A stretch of DNA of 64,000 bases from Apodemus sylvaticus. Lineage: Eukaryota > Chordata > Mammalia > Rodentia > Muridae. The DNA lies in assembly GCF_947179515.1 (NCBI RefSeq), contig NC_067476.1, forward strand, positions 57,353,800 to 57,417,799, in the 5' to 3' direction. Below, in pieces: positions 23,535 to 33,640 of the stretch. The notes beneath the pieces were generated by a model. That model had not been told where the DNA came from and made no database searches. It was given only the letters and a program-made list of their open reading frames with translations. Position 1 is the first letter of the stretch, and each line of letters begins with the position of its first letter. The position numbers were made by a program, and so were the translations under genes.

Positions 23535-26500
23535 CTGTATAAAGCAAGTTTAGTGGGAATGAGAGCCAGAAAAATTGGAGAAATAATGCTATATGCTAAC
23601 CACTAGGAAAAAAAAAATAAGCCAACAGCAACTTTTTAGTAAATGTGTTCCACAGGAGCCCAATGTTCTCCCTTCAGGCTACAGCTCGCCTCTTGCTCGC
23701 CCCTTCGGTAAAGCTCATCGCCAGTAAAACCAACCGTTCAATGGCCCTGTAAAGATTGAAGTGACTGTTACCATAGGATGCTCTTGCAACTGCGCTCTCT
23801 GGAGATGGGAACCACTGTGTAGGACAGTTTAAGCCATTAGGAGGCTGAAGAGCATCAGTGAGGAAGAAATGATGAGGTCTCTGGAGGAGAATAAAGAGGA
23901 GAGCCCGAGAATCCGCACCAGCAAACTGGGAGAGTATTGAAAAGAGGAAGGAAATAGAACACTTGGGATCACAGGCTGTCTCCTGTGAGTGTCACTTGTT
24001 CCTGCATTTTATGAGGCTCAGCTTCAGTCACAGAGGTAGTGGGGCCTTACACACTGGCAGGGGGAAGCTCGAGGGCCAAGTATTTGTGGAGAGAGATGGA
24101 CATACAGGTGTTCCAAATGATGGATCACATGGTTTTTAAATGGTGCTTGTATTATAGGAGATTGTTGTGTGTGCATCATGGCATGAGATGATTATGGAAA
24201 CAGGCACACTCCCCAAAGTGCACATTACACTTGCAAAGAGAATTTGGGGAAATTGAGCTTTGAATCTCTATTCTAAAATGAAACGGGTTTACATTACTGC
24301 ATGAGTCACTTGGCACTAATACACACTTGGAATCTAAACCACAATGGCAGCTGCTGTGGAAAGAATTCTAGGTGTTAAATTAGATGTAACTTCAAATTCC
24401 AGATCTACTGTCAGGGACTGTGAGGACTCAGGGACAGCACTTCTAATCTCCTTGGACCCATATCTTCCTTCTGGAAGACAGAAAGCAACACTCACAGAAC
24501 ATACTTTTAATCCCCAGCCTAGGGAGGCAGAAGCACTTGGATCTCTGAGTTTGAGGTCAGCTTACTCTGCATGGTGAGTTCCAAGACAGCTGAAGTTTAA
24601 AGAGTGAGGCTCTGTCTTATAAACAAACCAACAACCCTGGAAACCAAAAAGTATCAAAAAAGAAGGTATCATCTCCATCTCAAGGTTCCTTGGAAATCAC
24701 TGGAGATGATAAGTATGCAAGCCTTTATTAAGCATCAAACTGGTACACAAACCAGTGGATTTTCATCACCTATCCTTTTCAGTTTGTGCATCCTCTCTTT
24801 AATAGCTCCCATGTAAGAAGGGTTGGGGCCCTCAGCAATGCATTAGTGAATTTATAAAAGAGATTTAAGACCCTTTGCCCTCAGACCTCATAAATTTGGA
24901 ATGAGGTGACTACAAAGAAGCAGAAGTCCCAATGGTTAAACCACCTTCATCTTGACTTCAGACTTACTAATCTCTGGAATGGTGAGAAACCCATTTCCGT
25001 TGCCTATGCACCACCAGGTCTATAGTATTTAACATAGCAGCTGGAACAGACTAAGGTGAATGAGAAAGATCACAAGTGTTATGGGTGAGTAGCAAGGCAG
25101 GAATACAGAAGATTTGTGTAGAGAAAGGGATATTTCTATTTAACTTTGGGTGTGGATACAATTTTGATAACTAGAGGGTCATGCGTTTGAAGTAAAAGTC
25201 TAGTAGTAGAAACACTAAGGAAGGTAAGACAGAAACCTGCCATGAATGTCAAAGCAACAGAGAAGGTGGCAGGTCTCAAAACCAGGGGTCATACAGTGAA
25301 GGGCTTTTAATATAAAAGGACATGAGCCCAGCAAAATTCAGGAAGGGAAATCAAACCAAATATAAAAATCAAGGGATTTACAAGTAGGATAAAGAGTATC
25401 TGAATGCCAGAATGGAAATGCAAGACAGAAATATAATCCTACATGAGGGGAGTGTTCAGGTCATGAAAATGAGAGTAGAGGCAGGTTACCAAAGCAGCTC
25501 TTCTAAGAGAAATGGAGCGGTGAAAATGAAGGATGGAAAGTAATTGTATTGGAAGAGACAAGATTTCATTAAGTTGAAGATGTCCAATATAAAGGAGGGT
25601 ACTATAGATGCGGCCTTCAGAGAAAGGATTTTCATCTTATGCATGTATGTAATGGAGAAGAAGCAGGACTCCAGGGAGTAGAAATAAGATGTTCCCAAAA
25701 ATAATCTAAGATATATGGCTTGATCACACCAGTGGCTTGCAATTGTAAAATATTTATACAAGGTAATTTTGCATACACATTAGAAACAATAGCATTTTAA
25801 TTAAATTTTCCAATCTGCATTGGAAAATTTATATGTTGATAATGCAAAATACAGCAAAAGAATGAAAAAGCCAAGCACAAAGATGTTCATTGAAATGTGA
25901 TGAAAAAATGGTGGAAAGAAAATAAGTTGAAAATCTTTATGGTTAACAGAAAGGAAACGGTAACTTGGTTATGTGACTACTGAGTTAACTTTCCCCCAGA
26001 TTATCTAAATCGAGTTTATGACATGGAAAAATCATAAAATTCCTTGCTATGAAATATGTAACTCTACCTGAACTGCAAGTTCTCTAATAGGCACAAATCA
26101 CAGCAATGATACCCAGAAACATTGAATAGCTTCACAGCCAAGCCTCGGGGACCGCTGTGGCTTCCATTTAGGGGCTTAGAAAATCTACTCCCATAGAGAT
26201 TAAACAATTTTTCCAAGTTGTAACACAAAGGTATTCCAAGGCAACTGAGTTCTGAGGTAGAACCTATGCTCGTGGGGATATAGCTATTACCCTTAACCGG
26301 CTCACCTCATTAAGATGTAAAGGCGGCATCAGTTAAAACATTTCAGAGCATAACAACATATTTTTCCTTTAGTTGGCATTTGTCCATCATAACCATCATA
26401 AGTATTTAACCTGTTTTTACAAATCATTTTATTTTAATTTCATGAAGGTTGTGATGGTTAACTTAATACTTCCATAGCATCAAATGCTTAATAAAAAAAC

Positions 26501-26907
26501 AATAGCTGAATATTAGTATTATTTTCTTTGGTGCCGTAATCTGGTGGAAGAAAACTATCACATCTACTATTTATGAATATAAACATAAGACTCCCTTAAT
26601 ATAAACTTTGCTTTGGTTTTAGCATCACACATTTATCCTCTTGGATATGACCTATGGAACTGTAAAGGAGACACCTCAGCTGTATTTAGCCCCTCATTCC
26701 CGACAACAGTTTTCTCTGCAGTGATGGGAAAGAAACAGGATTAATTATCACGAACCCCAGATAATTATGTTAGAATGCTGTGAAACAAATGTGCGTACTG
26801 TGTCTCTTGAGAATTTGCAGTAGAACATCTCTAAACCTGAAGACATTTGATTAACACATTTTTATTTGTATCACTTGATAACACATATTCTAGAAAGAAG
26901 ACATTAC
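23535..26907 (-). other. Ccdc141 intron L/M
   Basis: 3.4 kb, phase 0. A B1 SINE at about 24505-24645 is the only repeat I can name; the remainder is AT-rich with no recognisable feature. Confidence 0.85.
24505..24645 (+). mobile_element. B1 SINE, sense
   Basis: TTTTAATCCCCAGCCTAGGG, AGGCAGAAGCACTTGGATCT, GAGTTTGAGGTCAGC and GTGAGGCTCTGTCTTATAAA are B1 landmarks in order; moderately diverged. Confidence 0.85.
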
Positions 26908-27020
26908 CATCAGTTTTTCTTTAAGTTCCACGAGAGACCCACATAATTCAGTAATAGATTCGAGAATCTCCTTGTGTCTTGTGACAATCTTCTCAGCATA
27001 TTTCTGCCCCTCTTCCATAC
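26908..27020 (-). CDS. Ccdc141: Ccdc141 coding exon L
   Basis: 113 nt: two bases completing a Gly codon with exon K, then 37 codons (phase 1 in, phase 0 out). Acceptor TGCTCCTTCCCAG then GTATGGAAG; donor CTGATG then GTAATG. Peptide MEEGQKYAEKIVTRHKEILE followed by SITELCGSLVELKEKLM. The exon is too short to stand out as an open frame and was found by reading the minus strand for splice-bounded coding sequence. Confidence 0.93.
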
Positions 27021-27244
27021 CTGGGAAGGAGCAAATATAAATTTATATGTAAAGAGAATTCTTAACAAGAAAATAGGGAAAAAACCCTGGATGCTCGTTC
27101 ATCTCCTAAGTATCTTTTGTAGGTGGATAGTAATATCCTAGCAAACACACAGTGATCAGAAATCCATGAATGCAGGCATTTTTAAAGGCCAAATGTTTAA
27201 ATACAATTGTCTATTAGGTTGCAGGGTAGGAAGGGATGAAAGTA

Positions 27245-27325
27245 AGACATGGCCTTAAATTCACTATATACTCTGCATTTCCCAAATTCTGCAATTATAG
27301 GTGTGCACCACCACCACATCCAGAT
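27245..27325 (-). mobile_element. Short antisense B1-like fragment
   Basis: CCTTAAATTCACTATATACTC and TGCAATTATAGGTGTGCACC resemble antisense B1; short and diverged. Confidence 0.4.
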
Positions 27326-28088
27326 TGTGGTTTGATTAGGGAATACCAATGCCAGTCTTGCATGTTGAAGGCTTGGTTCTCAATGCTATGTTCAGAGGTT
27401 GGACTTTTGGAAAGGATCCTGTGACCTCTGACTGAATCAATGGATTTGTTGGCTGATCAGCTAGTAACCGATTGATTATTGGGAAGTAGTGGATCCTGTG
27501 GAAAATGGGGCGGATCAGAGGAAATGGGCTGCTTGGGGGGGGTATGCCTTTGAAGAAATATCTTGTACCTAGGCTTTTCTTCATCACCCCATGTTTTCTG
27601 GATGCTGAAAAGTGAGACTTCTTCTCTGTTACACATTCTTGATGCCAAAACATTCTACCCAACCTAAACCCAAAATGGAACAAGGCAAGCATGGAATGAT
27701 GGCTCTGAAACTCCGAGCCAGCTATTTTGCCACAGTAATGGAAAACTCACTAGCCCAGGAGTTCTAAAATAGAGTGCATTTGCTGCGCCATTGCCACTTG
27801 GATGAAGCATAAATAATGTCACTATATTAGTGCTCTCAAGGCACAGTACTAATCAGGGTTTCCTATCCAGGACAGTCAGAAATTCCTCACCACTCAGAGA
27901 ATATACATTTCCCAGGATGGCATTCAAGGTTCCCCATCATCTGGTTTGAACCTGTCTGCCACAAATGTGCGTAATTTTAATTCTCTGAAATATTTTAATC
28001 CAAGGCAAAGCAGAGACAGTAAATCTATGTTCAAAAATTTCTCCATATCTTTAATCTTCCCTATCTCTATCTCTCTATATCTATCCAT

Positions 28089-28103
28089 ACTCTTTGTCTC
28101 TTT
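28089..28103. repeat. Target-site duplication, left copy, of the antisense L1
   Basis: ACTCTTTGTCTCTTT, identical to 29409-29423. The last three T merge with the L1 poly(T). Confidence 0.9.
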
Positions 28104-28184
28104 TTTTTTTTTTTTTTTTTTTTTGTTTTTTTTTTTTTTTTTTTTTTTTTTTTGTTTTTTTTTTTTTCCTGTTCCATAGCAACT

Positions 28185-28221
<37 letters not shown>

Positions 28222-28237
28222 TCTTTTTTTTTATTTG
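28104..28237 (-). repeat. Interrupted L1 poly(A) tail
   Basis: On the plus strand a series of T runs broken by single G, then by the non-T segment CCTGTTCCATAGCAACTTC (28168-28186), then another long T run, GTC, and the L1 3' UTR. The 19-nt segment between two tails is not L1 sequence that I recognise. Confidence 0.85.
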
Positions 28238-28474
28238 ATATAATTTATTTACATTGCAAATGATTTCCCCTTTTCTAGCCCCCCCCCACTCCCCGAAAGT
28301 CCCGTAAGCCCCCTTCTCTTCCCCTGTCCTCCCTCCCACCCCTTCCCAGTTCCCCGTTCTGGTTTTGCCAAATACTGTTTCACTGAGTCTTTCCAGAACC
28401 AGGGACCACTCCTGCTTTCTTCTTGTATCTCATTTGATGTGTGGATTATGTTTTGGGTATTCCAGTTTTCTAGG

Positions 28475-29408
28475 TTAATAACCACTTATTAGTGAGTGCA
28501 TACCATGATTCACCTTTTGAGTCTGGGTTACCTCACTTAGTATGATGTTCTCTAGCTCCATCCATTTGCCTAAGAATTTCATGAATTCATTGTTTCTAAT
28601 GGCTGAATAGTACTCCATTGTGTAGATATACCACATTTTTTGTATCCACTCTTCTGTTGAGGGATACCTGGGTTCTTTCCAGCATCTGGCAATTATAAAT
28701 AGGGCTGCTATGAACATAGTAGAGCATGTATCCTTATTACATGGTGGGGAATCCTCTGGGTATATGCCCAGGAGTGGTATAGCAGGATCTTCTGGAAGTG
28801 AGGTGCCCAGTTTTCGGAGGAACCGCCAGACTGCTTTCCAGAGTGGTTGTACCAATTTGCAACCCCACCAGCAGTGGAGGAGTGTTCCTCTTTCTCCGCA
28901 CCCTCTCCAACACCTGCTGTCTCCTGAATTTTTAATCTTAGCCATTCTGACTGGTGTAAGATGAAATCTTAGGGTTGTTTTGATTTGCATTTCCCTAATG
29001 ACTAATGAAGTGGAGCATTTTTTAAGATGCTTCTCCGCCATCCGAAGTTCTTCAGGTGAGAATTCTTTGTTTAACTCTGTACCCCATTTTTTAATAGGGT
29101 TGTTCGGTTTTCTGGAGTCTAACTTCTTGAGTTCTTTATATATATTGGATATTAGCCCTCTATCTGATGTAGGATTGGTGAAGATCTTTTCCCAATTTGT
29201 TGGTTGCCGATCTGTCCTCTTGACGGTGTCCTTTGCCTTACAGAAACTCTGTAACCTTATGAGGTCCCATTTGTCAATTCTTGCTCTTAGAGCATACGCT
29301 ATTGGTGTTCTGTTCAGAAACTTTCTCCCTGTACCGATGTCCTCAAGGGTCTTCCCCAGTTTCTTTTCTATTAGCTTCAGAGTGTCTGGCTTTATGTGGA
29401 GGTCCTTG
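28475..29408 (-). pseudogene. L1 ORF2p C-terminal fragment (5'-truncated, open)
   Basis: About 311 codons open from the truncation point (VKDLHIKPDTLKLIEKK) to the natural stop ISGY. It lacks the endonuclease and reverse transcriptase domains; only the C-terminal segment remains, including the cysteine motif CWRGCGERGTLLHCWWGC (C-x3-C-x7-H-x4-C). The first residues of the open frame upstream of this (MIKRQR) come from the flanking duplication, not from L1. Not a functional gene. Confidence 0.93.
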
Positions 29409-29423
29409 ACTCTTTGTCTCTTT
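29409..29423. repeat. Target-site duplication, right copy, of the antisense L1
   Basis: ACTCTTTGTCTCTTT followed by ATCATC; the minus-strand junction ...GAT/AAAGAG is close to the L1 endonuclease preference. Confidence 0.9.
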
Positions 29424-29445
29424 ATCATCTCTATTTCTATTGAAT

Positions 29446-29456
29446 CTATCTGTCTG

Positions 29457-29501
<45 letters not shown>

Positions 29502-29542
29502 TCTATCTACCACCTATTTATCTATCATCTATTATCTATCTT
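29446..29542 (+). repeat. (TCTA)n microsatellite
   Basis: A TCTG/TCTA start, about 12 perfect TCTA units to about 29502, then imperfect units to about 29542. Confidence 0.95.
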
Positions 29543-29589
29543 ATATAGAAGAATGGGTCTCGACCACCATCTCTTTCCAGTTTATGAGT

Positions 29590-29905
29590 TAGAAATATCA
29601 ATTTGAAATGGATTGAAGAATCAATTTCAAGACATGGACTGTTAAAACTACTAGAAGAAAGCACAAGGAATGTGGATCTGAGTGGGGGTTTTCAGGTGAG
29701 ACTCTGAATACCCAGGAAACAAAAACAAACATAGACAAATGGGAGCTTGTCAGAGAAAAAGGCTCTGCAGAGTGAGATGTGAAGCAACTCTCCAAGGCAC
29801 TGTGCATAATGGGAAACAGTGTTTGCTTCTGGTTTACATCTGATGAGGGGTTCGAATCCAAAAGAACTCCGGCAACTCCATAGGCATGTCCCAACCAAGA
29901 CCAAT
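29590..29905 (+). mobile_element. Ancient L1 ORF2 fragment, sense
   Basis: Diverged ORF2 sequence in the expected order: TTAAAACTACTAGAAGAAAG, CCAGGAAACAAAAACAAACA, TAGACAAATGGGAGCTTGTC, then a GTTTACATCTGATGAGGGGT segment. Frame destroyed. Clearly older than the neighbouring antisense L1. Confidence 0.75.
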
Positions 29906-30039
29906 TTGAAAACCATCTGGAAACACACACTTCTTATGAGAGGATACTCATTCTGGGCTCTGGATGTAAAAATAGCCGAGTACTTGGTAAATATCTGTGA
30001 GCCCCTGTTCTGGTTCCCTTGCATTGGGAAGGGAAGATA

Positions 30040-30200
30040 CTGACCAAAAGCAACCTGAGGAGGACAGGATTTATTTTAGCTTATTGTTAAAATCCATCAT
30101 CAGAGAAGCCAAAGGGAGAACTCAAGGCAGGAACTGAACCAGAGGCCGTAAAGCAATGCTGCGGACAGGCTTCCTTGCTTAGCTTGCTCAGTTACTTTTC
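30040..30200. repeat. Rodent interspersed repeat, family unresolved
   Basis: GACCAAAAGCAACCTGAGGA, GGACAGGATTTATTTTAGCT and CAGGCTTCCTTGCTTAGCTTG are a pattern I associate with a common rodent repeat, but I cannot name it with confidence. Confidence 0.4.
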
Positions 30201-30204
30201 TTAT

Positions 30205-30509
30205 ATAACTCAGAGATCTCAGTGAATTAAGGTGAACTCTAGTGACCTGAGTTCAATTCCCTGGACTCACATGGTGGAAGGAAAGAGGTGATTCTGCAAT
30301 TTGTCCTCTGACCTTTTTTAATTTTTGGATTTGGTTTTTTTGAGACAGGGTTTCTCTGTAAAGCTCTGGCTGTCCTGGACCTCACTCTGTAGACCATGCT
30401 GGTCTTGAACTCAGAAATCCGCCTGCCTCTGCCTCCCAGAGTGCTGGGATTACAGGCGTACGCCACCACTACCCGGCTATCCTCTGACCTTTAAATAGTC
30501 TGTGTAGTC

Positions 30510-30550
<41 letters not shown>

Positions 30551-30570
30551 ACACACACAGAGGCATAAAA
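30205..30570 (+). mobile_element. Older tRNA-type SINE split by a B1
   Basis: Left part to about 30316 (GACCTGAGTTCAATTCCCTG, ACTCACATGGTGGAAGGAAA, GTCCTCTGACC) and right part from 30480 ending in (CA)n (30512-30560). The two parts rejoin as one B3/B4-like SINE if the B1 and one TSD copy are removed. Confidence 0.65.
30317..30479 (-). mobile_element. Young B1 SINE, antisense, with TSD
   Basis: Near-consensus B1 antisense (TTGAGACAGGGTTTCTCTGT ... CGCCACCACTACCCGGC). Flanked by TCCTCTGACCTTT at 30304-30316 and 30480-30492, a 13-bp target-site duplication. Confidence 0.92.
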
Positions 30571-30709
30571 TAAATAAAATATTTTAAAAGGTATGTACAC
30601 TCTATAATAAATATGTGAAAACTCATAGATTCCATATTTTCTTTTTCTTCTTTTTCTTTTTTTTTAGAATCCATATTTTCAATCATAGTATTCAAACATT
30701 CCTTTATTC

Positions 30710-30830
30710 TTGTAATAGTTACTGAGCCCTTAGTATATACTATGATGTTCAGGTTAACAGGCAGGGCTTTATGTCTCATGGAGATTACATTCTAATGGGG
30801 TAATTCAAACAACAACTAACTGATGCACAT
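30710..30830 (+). mobile_element. L2-like fragment
   Basis: ACTGAGCCCTTAGTATATAC, then GGCAGGGCTTTATGTCTCAT and GAGATTACATTCTAATGGGG follow the L2 consensus order. Short and diverged. Confidence 0.5.
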
Positions 30831-31873
30831 GTCAGTTAGTAATAAGACCTAGAACACACAAAAGACAGTACATAGAACTCTGCAAAGTGAAGAAGATTAT
30901 GACTTTTATAGTCTTTGTAAGTACTTACCACGTCTTGACATTGAAGACACTGTATGTAATACAGCATTATTATATTCTCCTCCTTGCCAGCCCAGAAAAC
31001 AAAGGAGTGTCTATACTATCGTGTGTAAGATAGAGACAGAGAGCCACAGTGCTAGTGATGCCCTTCAGACTTTCTCTTAGAGCGTTTACTAATGGCAAGA
31101 GAGAGGCATCTGTTTCTTCTCATCATCTTTCCAGCTAATATTTTAGTGTTTGTGTATTGCTACTATTTTCCTTTGGAAAATAACAGACATTTATTCTCCA
31201 GGAGCCAGAGGATGCTTTCTGAACCTCCTTCTAATGTCTTGCTCTGGGCTGCCTTTGCCTGGTCCTTAGGGATCTCCCTTCACTCACAGGAGTCCCATCA
31301 GGGAATCCATGGAACTGCTCCCTTAGCATTATTGGCACCAAGGGACTTCTTTTATGAAGAAGCGTCTTCCACTCTCTCATCATGGAGGAGAAGAAAGCAG
31401 CCATGAGGCAACAGAGTTCTCCAGTGTGTTTACAAATGAGAGGAAGACGAGGGAGAGTTCTCTAGTCACTTCTCAAATCCACAAATCAAATTTCATGGGA
31501 ACAAGAGGATGGAAACCCTTAGGGGAAGCTTTGCACCAGCTTCACCGAATCTTCTTATGCCCACGGAATCACTTAGGGGACATTATACTCTGTGTCTATA
31601 GAGTGTGGTTCCGATTCTGAGAATAAAAAGATGGACTACCGAGTGACTAGGAAAGGAGTGCAGACACCAGATAGTTTAAAACCAGGCTTCACCTCCTGCT
31701 GTGGGAAGAACAGTAGGGGAGTCCTTCCCTACTGTTTACTTTTGCTGGATGTAGAACAGATCCTGAGACTTTTCTCAGCCTAGCTGGGGATAGTGAGGGC
31801 TTTGATCTGTTTCCTGTTGGAGCAGATTCAGAGTGATTCAGTGGTGGCAAATCCCTATCACACAAGAGCTCAC

Positions 31874-32057
31874 CATATAAGCGCTGAGCAAGGTCGACCA
31901 CCTCCTGAATCCTTTCTTCTTGCTGGGGTACTGAGGGAGTAATAAACTTATTGAACTGCTTGTGGAGGATGTCCACAGCTTCCCTTGTTTGGCACTCCAA
32001 GGAATACTTTCCAACTCTCACAATGGTGGCACTTGCATCTTCATACCAAAAGTTACA
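31874..32057 (-). CDS. Ccdc141: Ccdc141 coding exon K
   Basis: 184 nt: 61 codons plus one base (phase 0 in, phase 1 out). The acceptor is TTTGAATATAG then TGTAACTTTTGG, chosen because it continues the family peptide CNFWYEDASATIVRVGKYSL; it has a poor pyrimidine tract. The donor is TTATATG then GTGAGC. It ends VVDLAQRLY plus the first base of a Gly codon. Open sequence beyond the donor (to 31689) is intronic read-through. Confidence 0.92.
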
Positions 32058-33445
32058 CTATATTCAAATGGAAGAAAACCGAGTAAAGAGTTTATGAACA
32101 TAGCCTTTAAACTTTCCAAGTCATGTTAAAGAAAATATCAGCACACAGTCATATATATTTTTTCACATGTTCCAGGGCACATATTTTAAAAGTATAATTA
32201 AAGAAATACACACAAGAAAAATTAGAAAGCAAAAGTATAGAAATAGCTTTGATTCTCTTGCTTTCCTAGATTTGTCTAAAATATAGTTCTTAAGACACTG
32301 TTGTTCACTTTTAAGAACAAGCAGCAAAATCACTTGTTCACTAAAAAGAATAAAAACATTGGGTAGATAATACTCAAAATTTAGTATAATCAACAAACAC
32401 TGCTAGTAATCTACAAGAAAAAGTTTTCTAATGATATATTTTCTTTTAAGAATGAAATTTTGATAAGGGTCAAGGAATTATCATCCAAAGAATAGAATTC
32501 TACCTTCATGAAATAAACCTAGTCATTATTTTGAAGCACAGTGAAGGTATGAAGCAATTTTTCCCTAAAAATAAGTAACTAACTGTGACAGGAAGAATGT
32601 CTGCCCCAGGCCGGAGGCATTTGTGCTGGGTAAAAAAAAAATAGCCAAACAGGACTCTGTGAAAAGTGAGCATTAAGTAAGTGCCAAGAAGCTTCAGCCA
32701 ACCTGTACATCATGTTTCACAGAATAATCAGATCATTCATAATGTGGTGTTAAGTCCAAATACTCAACTGTATTAACTGTAAAGAACGATAGTTTGCATG
32801 TCAGAATAATAGGCAACAAAGAATGATCAAGACTCTTAGGTGTTCTTTCTCTGATAAAAAATATGACCTTGTCAAACATCATGTGGACTGTCCCTTTCAC
32901 AGTAACAAAGGTTATCACATCAGTTATGAAGCACCTGAGATATTACAGTCTCAGGTTATTCTGAAATGCTTTCAAATATTGTGAAATAAGTATTCTGCTT
33001 GAGTGGTGAAACAGCTTCTGGCAGTGGTTGTAATATCAGTGGTTAAATAGTGTGAATAGAAGTTATGAAGAAATGGAAACTCTCATGGTACTGGGAGAAG
33101 GAGTAAATTAACCAAAGCTTTCTCAAGAGTAACTGGATAACACAGAAAAACAAAACCCTTGTGCCATTCACTCTGACCTGGCAGTTCAACTTCAGGGAAT
33201 TACCTTAAATCAATAACAAAGAGGAGCATGACCAGGGCTGTCATGACAGCAGTAAGTAATACTGAATTTATTTTTTAAAAGAAGCAATTTTTTTTCTGAA
33301 ACAGTGTCTTACTATAGAGACTAAACTGTACCTGAGTTTATAACCTCCCGCCTCTGCCTCTAACTACTGGGACTACACCATGCTCAGGGCAATGTGTTTT
33401 CTGAAGTAACATTACGGCAAGAATAGAATTACAAGAAGAAAATAC
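32058..33445 (-). other. Ccdc141 intron J/K
   Basis: 1.4 kb AT-rich intron. The end nearest exon J (about 33285-33385) resembles a degenerate antisense B1. Nothing else recognised. Confidence 0.85.
33285..33385 (-). mobile_element. Degenerate antisense B1-like fragment
   Basis: Poly(T), then GAAACAGTGTCTTACTATAG and CCTCCCGCCTCTGCCTCTAA, then TGGGACTACACCATGCTCAG. It lies only about 60 nt from the exon J donor. Confidence 0.6.
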
Positions 33446-33640
33446 CTCTTCTATTACTTCCTGGAGATGCTCAGTCAGGTCCAAATTCATCTTGTAATCT
33501 GTCACAACTTTGTCGAAGTCATCCACATGCTTTTTCAAATCCTCCATGGCTTCCAAAAGGATTTTAGCTTTATTACTTGAATAACTTAAGAATGAATCAG
33601 ATGTCTTATTATTAACTTTTTCCATTTTCTTCCTTAGAGC
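33446..33640 (-). CDS. Ccdc141: Ccdc141 coding exon J
   Basis: 195 nt, 65 codons, phase 0 at both ends. Acceptor ACCCCCACTTACAG then GCTCTAAG; donor GAAGAG then GTATTT (weak at +4 to +6). Peptide ALRKKMEKVNNKTSDSFLSY, then KILLEAMEDLKKHVDDFDKV and ending LTEHLQEVIEE. This is the last of ten consecutive phase 0-0 exons. Confidence 0.94.

Larger units (their letters stand above)
28104..29408 (-). mobile_element. Young 5'-truncated L1, antisense to plus (same strand as Ccdc141)
   Basis: About 1.3 kb L1: plus-strand poly(T) (transcript poly(A)) from 28104, 3' UTR to 28474, then the ORF2 C-terminus. It is flanked by perfect 15-bp duplications (28089-28103, 29409-29423), so both ends are exact. 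The long homopolymer tail and intact open frame indicate recent insertion. It lies in Ccdc141 intron K/L in the gene's own orientation, so its poly(A) signal could act on the gene's transcript. Confidence 0.95.
27021..31873 (-). other. Ccdc141 intron K/L
   Basis: 4.9 kb, phase 1, repeat-dense: B1-like fragment (27245-27325), young antisense L1 (28104-29408), (TCTA)n, an old sense L1 fragment (29590-29905), an unresolved rodent repeat (about 30040-30200), nested SINEs (30205-30570) and an L2-like segment (about 30700-30830). 30830-31873 holds nothing I recognise. Confidence 0.85.

Noticed and set aside
27336..27692. 118-codon minus-strand open frame
   Set aside because: No family resemblance, no splice context fitting Ccdc141 phase, overlaps a B1-like fragment.
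28067..28339. Lysine-rich or phenylalanine-rich open frames
   Set aside because: Translations of the L1 poly(A)/poly(T) tail.
29446..29542. Regularly spaced repeats considered as an array (CRISPR-like)
   Set aside because: Simple tetranucleotide microsatellite without spacers, in a mammalian genome.
28980..29606. 208-codon open frame on the plus strand
   Set aside because: Antisense of L1 ORF2 running on into the (TCTA)n repeat; no gene features.
31689..31873. Continuation of exon K open frame (ELLCDRDLPPLNHS...)
   Set aside because: Beyond a good GTGAGC donor whose phase exactly fits exon L; intronic.
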